Source: Solibacillus sp. R5-41 (lineage in GTDB: Bacteria; Bacillota; Bacilli; Bacillales_A; Planococcaceae). Taken from it: DNA of 64,000 bases. Both the position numbers and the translations under genes were made by a program. The notes beneath the pieces were generated by a model that searched no databases, was not told the origin of the DNA, and was given only the letters and a program-made list of their open reading frames with translations. Location of the stretch: NCBI RefSeq assembly GCF_002736105.1, contig NZ_CP024123.1:550001-614000 (forward strand). The letters are read 5' to 3'. Shown here piece by piece: positions 41,081 to 51,250 of this stretch (positions are counted from its first letter, which is position 1; every line of letters starts with the position of its first letter).

Positions 41081-42646
41081 ATGACTTCATTTTACGAAGA
41101 GCTGAATAAATCAGGCAAGGTGAGCGATGACAAAGAAAACGCGCAATCCCGTGCGAGTGTAGACAAATGGATTTTCCGCCTATTGTTACTTCTAATTGGT
41201 GTAATGCCACTAATTGTACTTGCGAATGTAGAGCAAGTAGTAAGCCCACTCATTTCGAATATTAGTGAACTCTCCTCTGGAATGAAAGGGGATTTATTTA
41301 CACATTATAAAGCTTTGTTTGTAATTGTTATTACTATAATTACGGGCGCAATGCTATTCGTCAAAGTCTTTTTCATGGATGGTCAAATTCGTAAAACCCC
41401 GATTAACTATGCAATTGGTTTATTCGCATTTGCAATCATTCTTTCTACGCTATTTTCACCAAATATTACGGTCGCATTAAATGGTTTATACAATCATTCG
41501 GATGGTGCTATTAGCTGGTTATGTTATTTAGCGCTCATGTTTATCGCGATGAATATAGAGTATCCGAAAAATGTTACTAAATACATTATGTACACAATGA
41601 TGCCGTTTGTTTTTATTAATTTATTCATTATTACAATGAACTTTTACGGAAAAGATTTACTTCAGTATGGATGGATGCAAAAGTTAGTTTCAATTGCTCT
41701 TCCAGAAGGTGCAAATATTACGACAGGATCTACTTTAGTAGGAACATTAAATCAATGGAACTATATGAGCGGTATGTTTGCGATGATGACGGTCATGTAT
41801 GTCGCTTGGGCCATTGTTGAAAAATCATGGGTACAAAGTATATTAGGTGCTATTACAGCCGCTGCTTCCATTGCAGTCCTGTTTATGTCGATTTCTACAA
41901 GTGGATTTTTAGCAGTAGTAGTACTTTCACTTGTATTAGTTGTATTAATTTTTAAAGTGCAACATAAAAAGAAAGCACTTATAATGCTCGCTATTTTTGT
42001 TGGGGTTTCAGCGCCTATTTTCCACATCCTTGCGGAAAAGGATCAGCGCGTTTGGGATGAATCTTTTGGATTTTTTGTAAGTAACAACCCTTATGTAGAC
42101 GAAGAACCTGTTGCAGTAGAAAAATCAAAAAGTCCACTAAATTGGACAAATAAAGCATATGCCGCTGAGAAAGCATTGGAGCTACCCATTTTACCGGAAA
42201 GAGCGATGGCAGCCGGCTCAGGTCGAGCTTATATTTGGAAAGAAACATGGGAATTAGTTGAGGATAGACCGCTAGTTGGTTACGGTAGTGACTCGTTAAT
42301 GTATAACTTCCCACATTTCCAATTAGAAAGCCGAAGTGGACTGAATTGGGAAGAAGTTATCACGGATAAACCACATAATGTTTATGTTGGTATTTTATAT
42401 GGAATGGGTATTCTAGGCTTTGTAGCGATACTAGCACTAGTTATCATGCAAGTACTACAACTTTTTCAACAATTATTTATCAAAAAAGGGAATTTAGCAT
42501 CTATTGTATTAGGGGTAGGCGTAACCGCTTATTTTATTCAAGCGATGTTTAATGACTCTTTACCGGGCATTACAACAATTGCCTTCGTATTATTTGGCAT
42601 AATGATTTCTATCATTTTGAATTCAAAAAGGGAGTCAATTAATTAA
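41081..42646 (+). CDS. O-antigen ligase/polymerase-like membrane protein (Wzy type)
   Basis: 521 residues with about twelve membrane helices and a large extracellular loop (about 320-420) that holds the family motif GSGRAYIWKETWELVEDRPLVGYGSD (cited in part), with the later DKPHNVYV. It would polymerise lipid-linked repeat units at the outer face of the membrane. The ORF ends in TAATG shared with the start of the Wzz-like gene, so the two are translationally coupled. Confidence 0.88.
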   Translation: MTSFYEELNKSGKVSDDKENAQSRASVDKWIFRLLLLLIGVMPLIVLANVEQVVSPLISNISELSSGMKGDLFTHYKALFVIVITIITGAMLFVKVFFMDGQIRKTPINYAIGLFAFAIILSTLFSPNITVALNGLYNHSDGAISWLCYLALMFIAMNIEYPKNVTKYIMYTMMPFVFINLFIITMNFYGKDLLQYGWMQKLVSIALPEGANITTGSTLVGTLNQWNYMSGMFAMMTVMYVAWAIVEKSWVQSILGAITAAASIAVLFMSISTSGFLAVVVLSLVLVVLIFKVQHKKKALIMLAIFVGVSAPIFHILAEKDQRVWDESFGFFVSNNPYVDEEPVAVEKSKSPLNWTNKAYAAEKALELPILPERAMAAGSGRAYIWKETWELVEDRPLVGYGSDSLMYNFPHFQLESRSGLNWEEVITDKPHNVYVGILYGMGILGFVAILALVIMQVLQLFQQLFIKKGNLASIVLGVGVTAYFIQAMFNDSLPGITTIAFVLFGIMISIILNSKRESIN

Positions 42647-43563
42647 TGGAAGAAACAATTGAATTAAGAGATATAATTAATATTATTTTAAAAGGGAAGT
42701 GGCTTATTTCAATTATCGCCATAATCGCCTTATTATTCGCGGGTATTGTATCGTGGTTTGTATTACCCGAAAAATATGAATCGAAAGCGGTTGTTCAAGT
42801 AATTGCTGGTGTTCAAGATGCAGGGAGTATTAATTCGTATATTAGTGCAGAATTTACACCAGTTATTTATACACAGCGTATTCAAAATGAAGTAGCAATG
42901 AATACGTTATTTGAACAAAATGGACTTGGACAATTCAACCCAAAAAACTTAGTTGTTTCTCCAGATACACAAACGAATTTAATTAATTTAAGCTATCGGT
43001 CAAGTAATCCCGAAGAGGCACAAAAACAACTCCAGTTATTAACGGAAGAAACAAAAAAACAAATGAATGAATCTGTTCAAAAAACATTATTAAGTTTAGA
43101 ACAAACGTATTTAGCTGAATCTAAAAATTTAGCAGAAGAAGTAGAAGTACTAATGGAAAAGTACAATAAAATTATTATTTCGAATAATTTACCAGAAGTA
43201 CTAATTTTACAAACGATTTCATCCTCACAATTTGTATTAAATTTAAATGAAAATCAAACAGCCGCATTGGCATCTATTAACGGTGCAATGCAAGGCGAAT
43301 TATCACAATTAAAGAGTGAAATTGATATAAAATCAGATCAATACCGCCAAGTTTTATCAAATTATCAATCGGTAAAAACAGGTCTTGAAAGCTTTAAACC
43401 AGATCCACTTATTCGTGTTATTGTAGAGCCTACATTACCAAAAGAGCCTGCTTCACCGAATAAAGTATTAAATTTAGCCATCGGGATGATATTAGGTTTA
43501 ATGATTGGGCTAGGGGTTGTTTTCTTCCGTGAATATTGGAGAAATTCAGCAGTTGTAAAATAA
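42646..43563 (+). CDS. Polysaccharide chain-length determinant (Wzz/CapA type)
   Basis: 305 residues. Two membrane helices (about 18-38 and 278-298) flank an extracytoplasmic coiled-coil region, and the N-terminal signature IELRDIINIILKGKWLI is typical of the Wzz family. The PxxPxxP-type segment PTLPKEPASPNK precedes the second helix. The start codon overlaps the stop of the Wzy gene. In Bacilli the partner is usually a separate tyrosine kinase, which is not present in this window. Confidence 0.88.
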   Translation: MEETIELRDIINIILKGKWLISIIAIIALLFAGIVSWFVLPEKYESKAVVQVIAGVQDAGSINSYISAEFTPVIYTQRIQNEVAMNTLFEQNGLGQFNPKNLVVSPDTQTNLINLSYRSSNPEEAQKQLQLLTEETKKQMNESVQKTLLSLEQTYLAESKNLAEEVEVLMEKYNKIIISNNLPEVLILQTISSSQFVLNLNENQTAALASINGAMQGELSQLKSEIDIKSDQYRQVLSNYQSVKTGLESFKPDPLIRVIVEPTLPKEPASPNKVLNLAIGMILGLMIGLGVVFFREYWRNSAVVK

Positions 43564-43588
43564 TTGTATTTGAAAGAGGTTACTAGAA

Positions 43589-45406
43589 GTGGGTTATAAG
43601 CTGCGTTATTTTATATTTTTCATATTAGACTCGTGTATTGTACTTTCTGCGATTTTCATGAGCTATTGGTTACTTCATCCAACACTTAGTGTCTATTACG
43701 ATAATGTAATTGTTTTAAGTGCACTTACACTGTTAGTGAGTCATCATATTGCAGCTTATATATTCCAACTTTACACACGAATTTGGAGTGTTGCGACTGT
43801 TAGAGAATTGCTAACAATTGCATACGCAGTAACAATTTCTGTTGCTACGGCAAGTATACTGCAACAAATCATTAATTCAGATATTTATTTTCGTGTCATG
43901 ACAGTTACGTGGATGCTACATATTATTATGATTGGTGGCTCACGCTTTTTATTACGTTTATTGAATGATAAAGAATCGTTTAAACATGCACCAGACAGTA
44001 AACGTATTTTGATTGTAGGAGCTGGGCAGGCTGGAACAATGCTAGCTAAAAATTTGCAAAGTGCACAAAATCAAGAGTTATTTGCTGTTGGCTTTGTGGA
44101 TGATGATGTGAATAAAAAGCACTTGAAAGTAATGGGGTTGCCTGTATGGGGAGCTACAAAAGAAATTGAGCGTATTGTAAAAGCAAAAGGCATCGATGAA
44201 ATTATTATTGCAATTCCATCACTTGGAAAGATAGGTGTTCAAAGCATTTATCAAGAGTGTTCGAAAACGGATACGATAGTGAAAATTATGCCGAAAATTG
44301 AAGATGTAATGACAGGAAAAGTGGCTGTCAATGATATGCGTGAAGTTGATATTAACGATTTGCTAGGTCGTGATGAAGTAAAGCTTGATATGATTGCAAT
44401 CTCAGGGAAATTAACGGATAAAGTTATATTAGTAACAGGTGCTGGTGGATCCATTGGTTCGGAAATTTGCCGCCAAGTGATTAAATTCCAACCGGAAAAA
44501 TTAATATTATTAGGTCATGGTGAAAATTCGATTTATACAATACATATGGAATTATCCAAAAAAATTGGTAGACAAATAGACATAATTCCAGTAATTGCGG
44601 ATATTCAGGATAGAGAACGTATTTTCGAAATCGTAAAGCAATATCAACCGGATGTTATTTATCATGCAGCAGCGCATAAACATGTACCATTAATGGAATA
44701 TAATCCAAGTGAGGCTATGAAAAATAATATATTTGGTACGAAAAATGTTGCCGAAGCAGCACATGAATACGGTGTAGGAAACTTTGTCATGATTTCTACG
44801 GATAAAGCGGTAAATCCACCAAATGTTATGGGTGCCACAAAACGCATTGCAGAAATGGTTGTACAAAATTTAGCAAAAGGTAGTAAAACAAAATTTGCAG
44901 CTGTACGATTTGGCAATGTGCTAGGTTCACGAGGCTCCGTTATTCCGCTATTTAAAAAGCAAATCGCTGCTGGGGGTCCTGTAACCGTAACACATCCAGA
45001 CATGACACGTTATTTTATGACGATTCCAGAGGCATCACGCCTTGTTTTACAGGCCGGTACTCTAGGTGGAAATGGTGAGATTTTTGTGCTTGATATGGGT
45101 GAGCCTGTGAAAATTGTAGATTTAGCTCGGAATCTTATCCAATTATCTGGCTTTACGGAAGATGAAATCAAAATTGAATTTACTGATTTACGTCCAGGAG
45201 AGAAGATGTTCGAGGAACTATTGAACGAAGAAGAAATCCAAGAAGGGCATATATTCCCTGGTATTCATATTGGGAGAGCGAATGCACTTGAAACGAATAG
45301 CCTTTATGAATTACTTGAAAGTATTAAATACATGTCCGAAGAAGAATTGAAGGCAACAGTAATAGGGGTTGCCAATAACAAATTAGTAGAGACTAGTTTA
45401 AAGTAA
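43589..45406 (+). CDS. Membrane nucleotide-sugar 4,6-dehydratase (CapD/PglF/EpsC family)
   Basis: 605 residues with a GTG start behind GAAAGAGG. Four N-terminal membrane helices (to about 115) precede a CoA-binding-like Rossmann domain (ILIVGAGQAGTML). The catalytic extended-SDR domain follows (VTGAGGSIGSE, STDKAVNPPNVMGATKR). It should convert UDP-GlcNAc to the 4-keto-6-deoxy sugar, the first step to QuiNAc, FucNAc or bacillosamine. The Met instead of Tyr in the MGATKR motif is normal in the WbpM branch. The SDR at 52345 and the transferase at 53208 are its natural downstream partners. Confidence 0.9.
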   Translation: MGYKLRYFIFFILDSCIVLSAIFMSYWLLHPTLSVYYDNVIVLSALTLLVSHHIAAYIFQLYTRIWSVATVRELLTIAYAVTISVATASILQQIINSDIYFRVMTVTWMLHIIMIGGSRFLLRLLNDKESFKHAPDSKRILIVGAGQAGTMLAKNLQSAQNQELFAVGFVDDDVNKKHLKVMGLPVWGATKEIERIVKAKGIDEIIIAIPSLGKIGVQSIYQECSKTDTIVKIMPKIEDVMTGKVAVNDMREVDINDLLGRDEVKLDMIAISGKLTDKVILVTGAGGSIGSEICRQVIKFQPEKLILLGHGENSIYTIHMELSKKIGRQIDIIPVIADIQDRERIFEIVKQYQPDVIYHAAAHKHVPLMEYNPSEAMKNNIFGTKNVAEAAHEYGVGNFVMISTDKAVNPPNVMGATKRIAEMVVQNLAKGSKTKFAAVRFGNVLGSRGSVIPLFKKQIAAGGPVTVTHPDMTRYFMTIPEASRLVLQAGTLGGNGEIFVLDMGEPVKIVDLARNLIQLSGFTEDEIKIEFTDLRPGEKMFEELLNEEEIQEGHIFPGIHIGRANALETNSLYELLESIKYMSEEELKATVIGVANNKLVETSLK

Positions 45407-45481
45407 CAATTCATAATGTAGTTCGAGTAATTTTAAGGGACTATGGATTTTAGTGTTCCGACTTTAATAGGGGATAAGATA

Positions 45482-46639
45482 ATGAAAATACAAGTACTTA
45501 TTTATATAGTGGGATATAGTTTATTATATTTCCTTTTGTCGACCAGTTTATATTTTTTAAGTGTAAACAGTGGCTATAATGGGCTATCATTGCCGATATT
45601 TGGCGGTGGAGATGATGGGCAATTTTATTATGAACAAGCAATGAAGTTTGCAAATGGTGAGCCTTATATATATACGTCTATGCACGTGTTGGTACTGGGC
45701 GTTATTTTAGATATTTTTAATACAGATAATGTGTTGATCTTACGTTGTTTTAACTTTATATCAAATATATTAATACTCGTTTTGTCGCTATTAATTTTAA
45801 AGAAAATAAGCAAGGATAAAACCTTCCATATTTCTGCTACGTTGTTAGTACTATTTTTAGCGTTTTATCCAAGCCTGTTATTAAATTCAACGCTTTCAAT
45901 TTATCGAGATTCATGGATTTATGCGTTTTTCTTATGGGCTACATACTTATTTATAAATATATTTATTAGTAAAGGAAAATGGCCGAAAGTAATTAACTTG
46001 GTACTTTTAATGTTTGTACTAATCATGCTTGGCGGATATAGAAAGTATGCATTATTAAGCTTTGTAATCGGTGCAATGATTTATTTATTTATTAAATTGA
46101 TCAGTAAGAAAAAAGTGAGTCTGTTTAAAATCGGCGGGCTATTATTTATAGGTGTATCTGTATTTTATATATTATTTAGAAACTTTAAATTCCCAGTAGT
46201 AGGCCTTTCCTTTTCAGATGTGCTGCAATATAGACAGGCAAATCTGGAAGCAGGCGGAAGTCAAATGGGGATCTCTCTGGATCATTCCAATATCCTGTTA
46301 TTTTATGCAAACTATCTATATAGTGTATTGAGTAATTTTATAGGGCCGTTTCCATGGCAAATTACTGGAGGTTCGACATTAATATTGATGGTAACAGAGG
46401 GAATTATATTTTTCTTTATTAGTATCTATTTAGTAAAAAAGATGAAGTATTTTTCTAAGGTTGAATTATTTTTACTCATTCAAGCCATTGTTTGGTTCTT
46501 ACTAATTAGTATTTCAAACGACAATTTTGGTACAGGCTCTAGACTGAGAATCGTTGGTTGGTTACCACTTATAATTATTTTCGTGAAATATTACTCAGAA
46601 GGAATTTACAGAAGAAAGTTGAGAAAATTAAATTCATAA
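45482..46639 (+). CDS. Polytopic membrane protein of the polysaccharide cluster
   Basis: 385 residues from the ATG behind AGGGGATAAGATA; an upstream ATG at 45443 has no site. About ten hydrophobic helices are predicted, with an Asp-Asp-containing first loop (GGGDDGQFYYEQAMKFANG). That loop recalls membrane glycosyltransferases of the GT39/GT-C fold, where an acidic pair follows the first helix. No specific family can be named. Its place between sugar genes and a GT2 supports a role in the same pathway. Confidence 0.65.
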   Translation: MKIQVLIYIVGYSLLYFLLSTSLYFLSVNSGYNGLSLPIFGGGDDGQFYYEQAMKFANGEPYIYTSMHVLVLGVILDIFNTDNVLILRCFNFISNILILVLSLLILKKISKDKTFHISATLLVLFLAFYPSLLLNSTLSIYRDSWIYAFFLWATYLFINIFISKGKWPKVINLVLLMFVLIMLGGYRKYALLSFVIGAMIYLFIKLISKKKVSLFKIGGLLFIGVSVFYILFRNFKFPVVGLSFSDVLQYRQANLEAGGSQMGISLDHSNILLFYANYLYSVLSNFIGPFPWQITGGSTLILMVTEGIIFFFISIYLVKKMKYFSKVELFLLIQAIVWFLLISISNDNFGTGSRLRIVGWLPLIIIFVKYYSEGIYRRKLRKLNS

Positions 46640-46702
46640 GTAATGGTTTTTTAACGTTAAGTGTACTTAGAGTAATAATGTGATTAAAAAGGAGGCATTT
46701 AT

Positions 46703-47620
46703 GTGCCTAAAATTTCAGTGATTATCCCAATCTATAACAAAGGAAATAGGTTAAAGTCATCTATTGAATCTGTTTTGAATCAAAGCTATCAGGATTTTGA
46801 ATTAATTTTAATTAATGATGGCTCAACCGATAATTCTGATGAAATAATTGAGTTTTACAAAAATAAATTTCCAAATAAAATTAGCTGCTTTTCACAAAAT
46901 AACAAAGGTGTTTCTGTAACGCGTAATTTTGGAATTACTGTATCTAAAGGTGACTATATTTCATTTTTAGATGCAGATGATTCTTATCAGATTGATTTTT
47001 TGCAAGAAACAATTGCACAAGTTAACGAAAATAGCAGTGATGTTATTTTGACGAAACATAATAAACATTATTTAAGTAATGGTAAATTAATTAAATCTAA
47101 CATGAAAACTAATAGCCGGGATATACTAAAAGACTTTATTCTAGGTAAAATAGATGCAAACACGGATTCTTGGTTAATTAAGAATACGTTATTGAAGGAT
47201 AATAAAATCTATTTTAAAGAAAATATAACTTTTGGTGAAGACATGCTATTTTTTATAGAAGTATTACTATATGCCAATAAACCGAGCTGTGTTTTAAAGG
47301 AATTAACTACGTATAATATTGGTGTTGAAGATTCATTAAGTACGAATTCGGTTGATAAAATTTATGAAGACATTGAATGGATCACATTAGCGGTTCAATT
47401 TATTTCTAAGCATTGTATGGATGATACAAGAAAATTTATTTTACTAGATGCTTTAGAAAGTTATAGATTACCAGCTGCTATTGTTTATAGGTTACATTTA
47501 AATAAAGAAAATGAAAATTATAGTGAGCATAAAAAAGAGCTCATGAAATATATTAAAAAGTTTCGATTTAACAATGGTTTGAGAAGTATAAAATTGTTTA
47601 AACATATTCGACTACTTTAA
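46703..47620 (+). CDS. Family 2 glycosyltransferase
   Basis: 305 residues with a GTG start behind AAAAGGAGGC; the ATG two bases upstream is out of frame. The GT-A domain has ISVIIPIYNKG, the ESVLNQSYQDFELILINDGSTD stretch (cited in part) and the metal-binding FLDADD. The second acidic motif FGEDMLF is present. It transfers one sugar to the growing lipid-linked repeat. Acceptor and donor are unknown. Confidence 0.9.
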   Translation: MPKISVIIPIYNKGNRLKSSIESVLNQSYQDFELILINDGSTDNSDEIIEFYKNKFPNKISCFSQNNKGVSVTRNFGITVSKGDYISFLDADDSYQIDFLQETIAQVNENSSDVILTKHNKHYLSNGKLIKSNMKTNSRDILKDFILGKIDANTDSWLIKNTLLKDNKIYFKENITFGEDMLFFIEVLLYANKPSCVLKELTTYNIGVEDSLSTNSVDKIYEDIEWITLAVQFISKHCMDDTRKFILLDALESYRLPAAIVYRLHLNKENENYSEHKKELMKYIKKFRFNNGLRSIKLFKHIRLL

Positions 47621-47858
47621 GTATAGATTAAAAAGGTTTATTGAGCGCGCGATTTTCATCCTTTTTTCTCATGAGAATTTCACAAAAGTAGGGTGAATGA
47701 ATTCATTCATCCTTGTTTTAGTTATAGGATAGAAACGTAACTATAAGCTTTGTTTATACTCGTTCAGTGGGATTCACTGAAAAATGTACTCTGGTTAAGA
47801 CTAAGACCGCCGTGACCTGCATCGTGCAGACCTCAAATAAATAATAAGGATATTAAGA
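47621..47858. other. Intergenic region with palindromes inside the polysaccharide cluster
   Basis: GGGTGAATGA/ATTCATTCATCC (47691-47712) is a near-perfect palindrome followed by TTGTTTTA and may end transcription. A second hairpin, CTGCA-TCG-TGCAG (around 47817), belongs to the same REP-like family as that at 35320. The break suggests that the cluster was assembled from two parts at this point. Confidence 0.5.
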
Positions 47859-49370
47859 ATGAATCAATTAAAAATAGGAATCGTTTTAAATTATGTTTCA
47901 GTGGCTGCAACGTTTATTATTGGTTTGTTATATACACCATTCCTGATTAGAACATTAGGACAAACAGATTACGGAATTTACGCATTAGCATTAGCGATAG
48001 CCGGATATTTATCTTTACTTGATTTAGGGATAGGGAATGCCATCGTAAGATATATAGCGCAAAACCAAGCAATTGGTACGAAAGAAAACGAGTCTAAACT
48101 AGTAGGCTACTTTTTTAAGATTTTTACGTATATCGGGTTAGCTACATTAGTACTCGGGATTTCTATTGCACTAAATTTACAGAGCGTAGTATCAAGTGAT
48201 TTTTCAACTGAACAAATTAAAACTTTACAATGGATGATCCTCATACTTACCGTGAATTTTGCGGTAGGCTTTATTTTAAATACATTTTCGGCAGTTTTAC
48301 AAGCTTACGAAAAATTTGTATTTTTAAAGATAGCTAATGTCGTAAGAGTTTCTTTGACACCTATAATATCTGTATTTTATTTGTTCTATTCAACTAATCT
48401 CATAGTATTAACTGCAATATTAGCAATTGTGAATAGTGCAGTTTTATGTGTAAGTTATTTTTACTATAAAAAATCATTGAAAATTAAAATGTCTTTTGAG
48501 AGAGTGGAAAAAAACTTAAAGAAGGAAATCTTAGGCTATTCATTAGTAATTTTTGTTGTAGCCATTGCAGATAAAATTTACTGGCAAACAGATCAAATAT
48601 TATTAGGGATTTTAAAGAATCCTGAAGCTGTTGCGGTTTTTGCTTTGGCAATTCAATTTGTAAATATATTTATGTCATTATCCATTGCAATTAACAGCGT
48701 ATTTTTACCTCGAGTTACTCATATTGTTAGTGCGGAAAATTACTTAAATAATTTAAATGCTTTATTTATTAAAGTAAGTAAATTTCAAACGTTTATTATG
48801 GGGCTCTTTTTGTCTGGTTTTGTGATAATTGGGGAAATTTTTATTGAACTGTGGGTAGGAGATTCATTTAAACTGACTTATTTAATTGTTCTAATTTTAA
48901 TGTCTACTTTCTCGTTAGATTTAATTCAAAATTTAGGCTTAGTAATTATGCAAGCAAAGGGAAAGTATATATTTAGAGCGTATACATTAATCATTTGTTC
49001 CATATTAAATATCCTTATCTCTATTCCAATAATTAAAATTTATGGTAGTGTAGGTACCGCGGCTATTACAGCTATATTTGTGTTTATAGGTAATGTGTTC
49101 GTTTTGAATATTTATTATCATAAAGTATTGAAGTTAGATATGATTGATTATTGGCGAAAGATAGGTAAATTAATTGTAATCATTACTATGATTACAATTG
49201 TAGGATTTATTATTAAAGGGAAATTTTTAGTGGATGATTGGGGATCGTTATTTATTTATATTTTTATTTACTCAGTTATTTACTGTGTAGTAATCTTTTT
49301 TGCCTATTTGTCGAAAAGCGAAAAATTATGGATATATAATAAAATGAATCGATTAAAGAATAGAGGATAA
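47859..49370 (+). CDS. Wzx-type polysaccharide flippase
   Basis: 503 residues, about fourteen membrane helices, polysaccharide biosynthesis (MOP) superfamily (NYVSVAATFIIGLLYTPFLIRTLGQTDYGIYALA, cited in part). It would flip the undecaprenyl-linked repeat unit across the membrane for polymerisation by the Wzy-like protein at 41081. The next gene follows after 22 bp. Confidence 0.9.
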   Translation: MNQLKIGIVLNYVSVAATFIIGLLYTPFLIRTLGQTDYGIYALALAIAGYLSLLDLGIGNAIVRYIAQNQAIGTKENESKLVGYFFKIFTYIGLATLVLGISIALNLQSVVSSDFSTEQIKTLQWMILILTVNFAVGFILNTFSAVLQAYEKFVFLKIANVVRVSLTPIISVFYLFYSTNLIVLTAILAIVNSAVLCVSYFYYKKSLKIKMSFERVEKNLKKEILGYSLVIFVVAIADKIYWQTDQILLGILKNPEAVAVFALAIQFVNIFMSLSIAINSVFLPRVTHIVSAENYLNNLNALFIKVSKFQTFIMGLFLSGFVIIGEIFIELWVGDSFKLTYLIVLILMSTFSLDLIQNLGLVIMQAKGKYIFRAYTLIICSILNILISIPIIKIYGSVGTAAITAIFVFIGNVFVLNIYYHKVLKLDMIDYWRKIGKLIVIITMITIVGFIIKGKFLVDDWGSLFIYIFIYSVIYCVVIFFAYLSKSEKLWIYNKMNRLKNRG

Positions 49371-49392
49371 GTTTAAAAAGGGGGAATCTTGA

Positions 49393-50097
49393 ATGATACC
49401 TAAAAAGATTCATTATTGTTGGTTTGGTGGTAAAGAACTAGACGAAAAATCTAAAAACTATATACAAAGCTGGAAAAAACACCTTCCTGAATATGAAATA
49501 ATCGAATGGAATGAAACTAATTTTGAACTTAGTCAAAACGATTTTGTAAGAGAAGCTTATGAACAAAAAAAATATGCATTTGTTTCAGATTACGTGAGAT
49601 TATATGCTTTATATCATCATGGTGGCGTTTATATGGATACGGACGTAGAAGTTGTAAAATCTTTCGATGATTTATTGACTAATAGAGCGTTCACAGGTGT
49701 TGAAAGAGGCGAATACTGTATAACAGGTACATTAGGAGCTGAAGCTTTCCATCCGTGGATCGAAAAACTGTTAGGTTATTATGATGGAAGAAAGTTCATT
49801 TTAGAAAATGGAGAAATGGATATAAAGACAAACACAGTAATAATTACGACAATTACAAAAGAGAATTATGGATGGAAAGAAGGAAATAATTTATCTAATT
49901 TAGATGAAGGAATAGCAATCTATCCTTTTGATTTCTTTTGTGCTAAAAATGGTATGACGAATGAGTATCATATTACAGATAACACGTATACAGTGCATCA
50001 TTTTAATGGCTCATGGGCGTCAAACTCTAATAAATTATTAAAAAATTATATTCGAATTATTAGACGGATATTTTTCAAGAAAAAATATAAAATTTAG
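49393..50097 (+). CDS. Family 32 glycosyltransferase (capsular sugar transferase)
   Basis: 234 residues. The opening IPKKIHYCWFGGKELDE and the central DYVRLYALYHHGGVYMDTDVEV (cited in part) with its DxD are the GT32 signature. It uses a nucleotide sugar and extends a lipid-linked chain. The ribosome binding site is AAAGGGGG. Confidence 0.88.
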   Translation: MIPKKIHYCWFGGKELDEKSKNYIQSWKKHLPEYEIIEWNETNFELSQNDFVREAYEQKKYAFVSDYVRLYALYHHGGVYMDTDVEVVKSFDDLLTNRAFTGVERGEYCITGTLGAEAFHPWIEKLLGYYDGRKFILENGEMDIKTNTVIITTITKENYGWKEGNNLSNLDEGIAIYPFDFFCAKNGMTNEYHITDNTYTVHHFNGSWASNSNKLLKNYIRIIRRIFFKKKYKI

Positions 50098-50129
50098 CGT
50101 GAAATATATTATTTTTGAGGGAGAAAGAT

Positions 50130-51242
50130 ATGAAAATACTATTCGTAGCCTCGGTATACCGCCATCTCACAGCGTTTCATATCCCGTATATTCAGTATTT
50201 TCAATCGCAAGGATATGATGTATGGGCGGCAGGTATTGGGAATGAAGATAAAGAGAAATTACAACAACTCAATGTAACATGTGTAGACATTCCGTTTTCA
50301 AGAAGTCCACTAAGTACACAAAATATTTCAGCCTTCCAAGTGCTCAAAAAGCTTTTTCATGAGGAACGCTTTGACTTAGTTCATGTGCATACACCCGTAG
50401 CAGCTTTACTATCAAGAGCAGCTTTTCGAAATGTAAAGCATGGAAAAATCGTTTATACAGCTCACGGCTTTCATTTCTTTGAGGGGGCACCGAAGCAAAA
50501 CTGGCTTATCTATTATACAGCCGAAAAATTAGCGGCAAAATGGACGGATCACTTAATTACGATTAATGAAGAGGATTATACAAATGCTCAAAAATTTTTA
50601 CCAATAGAGAAGATTTCGTACGTGCATGGTGTTGGCGTAGAGTTTGTATCAGAAGAATTAACCCAATCTGAAAAGGTCGAAATGAAGGTAAAGCTCGGAT
50701 TACCGAATAACGCCATTGTCATTTCTTGTGTCGCAGAATTAAATCACAATAAAAATCATCAGTTTTTACTCCGAAATTGGCAACAATTAAAGCAGGAAAA
50801 TCCACATATAGAGCTATTATTAATTGGTACTGGCGAAAGTGAACATGAATTACAAGAATATGTAGCGAAAGAGCAACTAGCGGGCATTCACTTTTTAGGA
50901 TATAGACGAGATGTTCCAAATTTACTTCAAATTTCGGATATCGTTACATTGCTTTCTCATCGCGAGGGATTACCGAAAAGTATTATGGAAGCGATGGCAG
51001 CAAGTATTCCTTGTATCGTAACGAATACAAGGGGACTAAGGGATTTAATTCAAGCAAATGAAAATGGTTTTGTCATTCATCACGACGATGATCAATCTCT
51101 TATGACAGCCTTTACAAAGCTAGCGCAATCCGAGCAGTTAAGAAAGCAATTGGGACAACGAGCGAAACAATTGGTTGAACCATTTGTATTGGACAAGGTT
51201 TTACAGGAATATGTAACAATTTATAAGAATTTGCTGAAGTAG
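50130..51242 (+). CDS. Family 4 glycosyltransferase (EpsD-like)
   Basis: 370 residues from the ATG eight bases behind GAGGGAGAAAG; an ATG 15 bases upstream overlaps that site. The N-terminal part (KILFVASVYRHLTAFHIPYI) and HVHTPVAALLSR match EpsD/PglA-type enzymes, and the nucleotide-sugar site is in HREGLPKSIMEAMA. The predicted fold is GT-B. It is spaced 8 bp from galE, so both are likely in one operon. Confidence 0.9.
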   Translation: MKILFVASVYRHLTAFHIPYIQYFQSQGYDVWAAGIGNEDKEKLQQLNVTCVDIPFSRSPLSTQNISAFQVLKKLFHEERFDLVHVHTPVAALLSRAAFRNVKHGKIVYTAHGFHFFEGAPKQNWLIYYTAEKLAAKWTDHLITINEEDYTNAQKFLPIEKISYVHGVGVEFVSEELTQSEKVEMKVKLGLPNNAIVISCVAELNHNKNHQFLLRNWQQLKQENPHIELLLIGTGESEHELQEYVAKEQLAGIHFLGYRRDVPNLLQISDIVTLLSHREGLPKSIMEAMAASIPCIVTNTRGLRDLIQANENGFVIHHDDDQSLMTAFTKLAQSEQLRKQLGQRAKQLVEPFVLDKVLQEYVTIYKNLLK

Positions 51243-51250
51243 GTGGAAGC

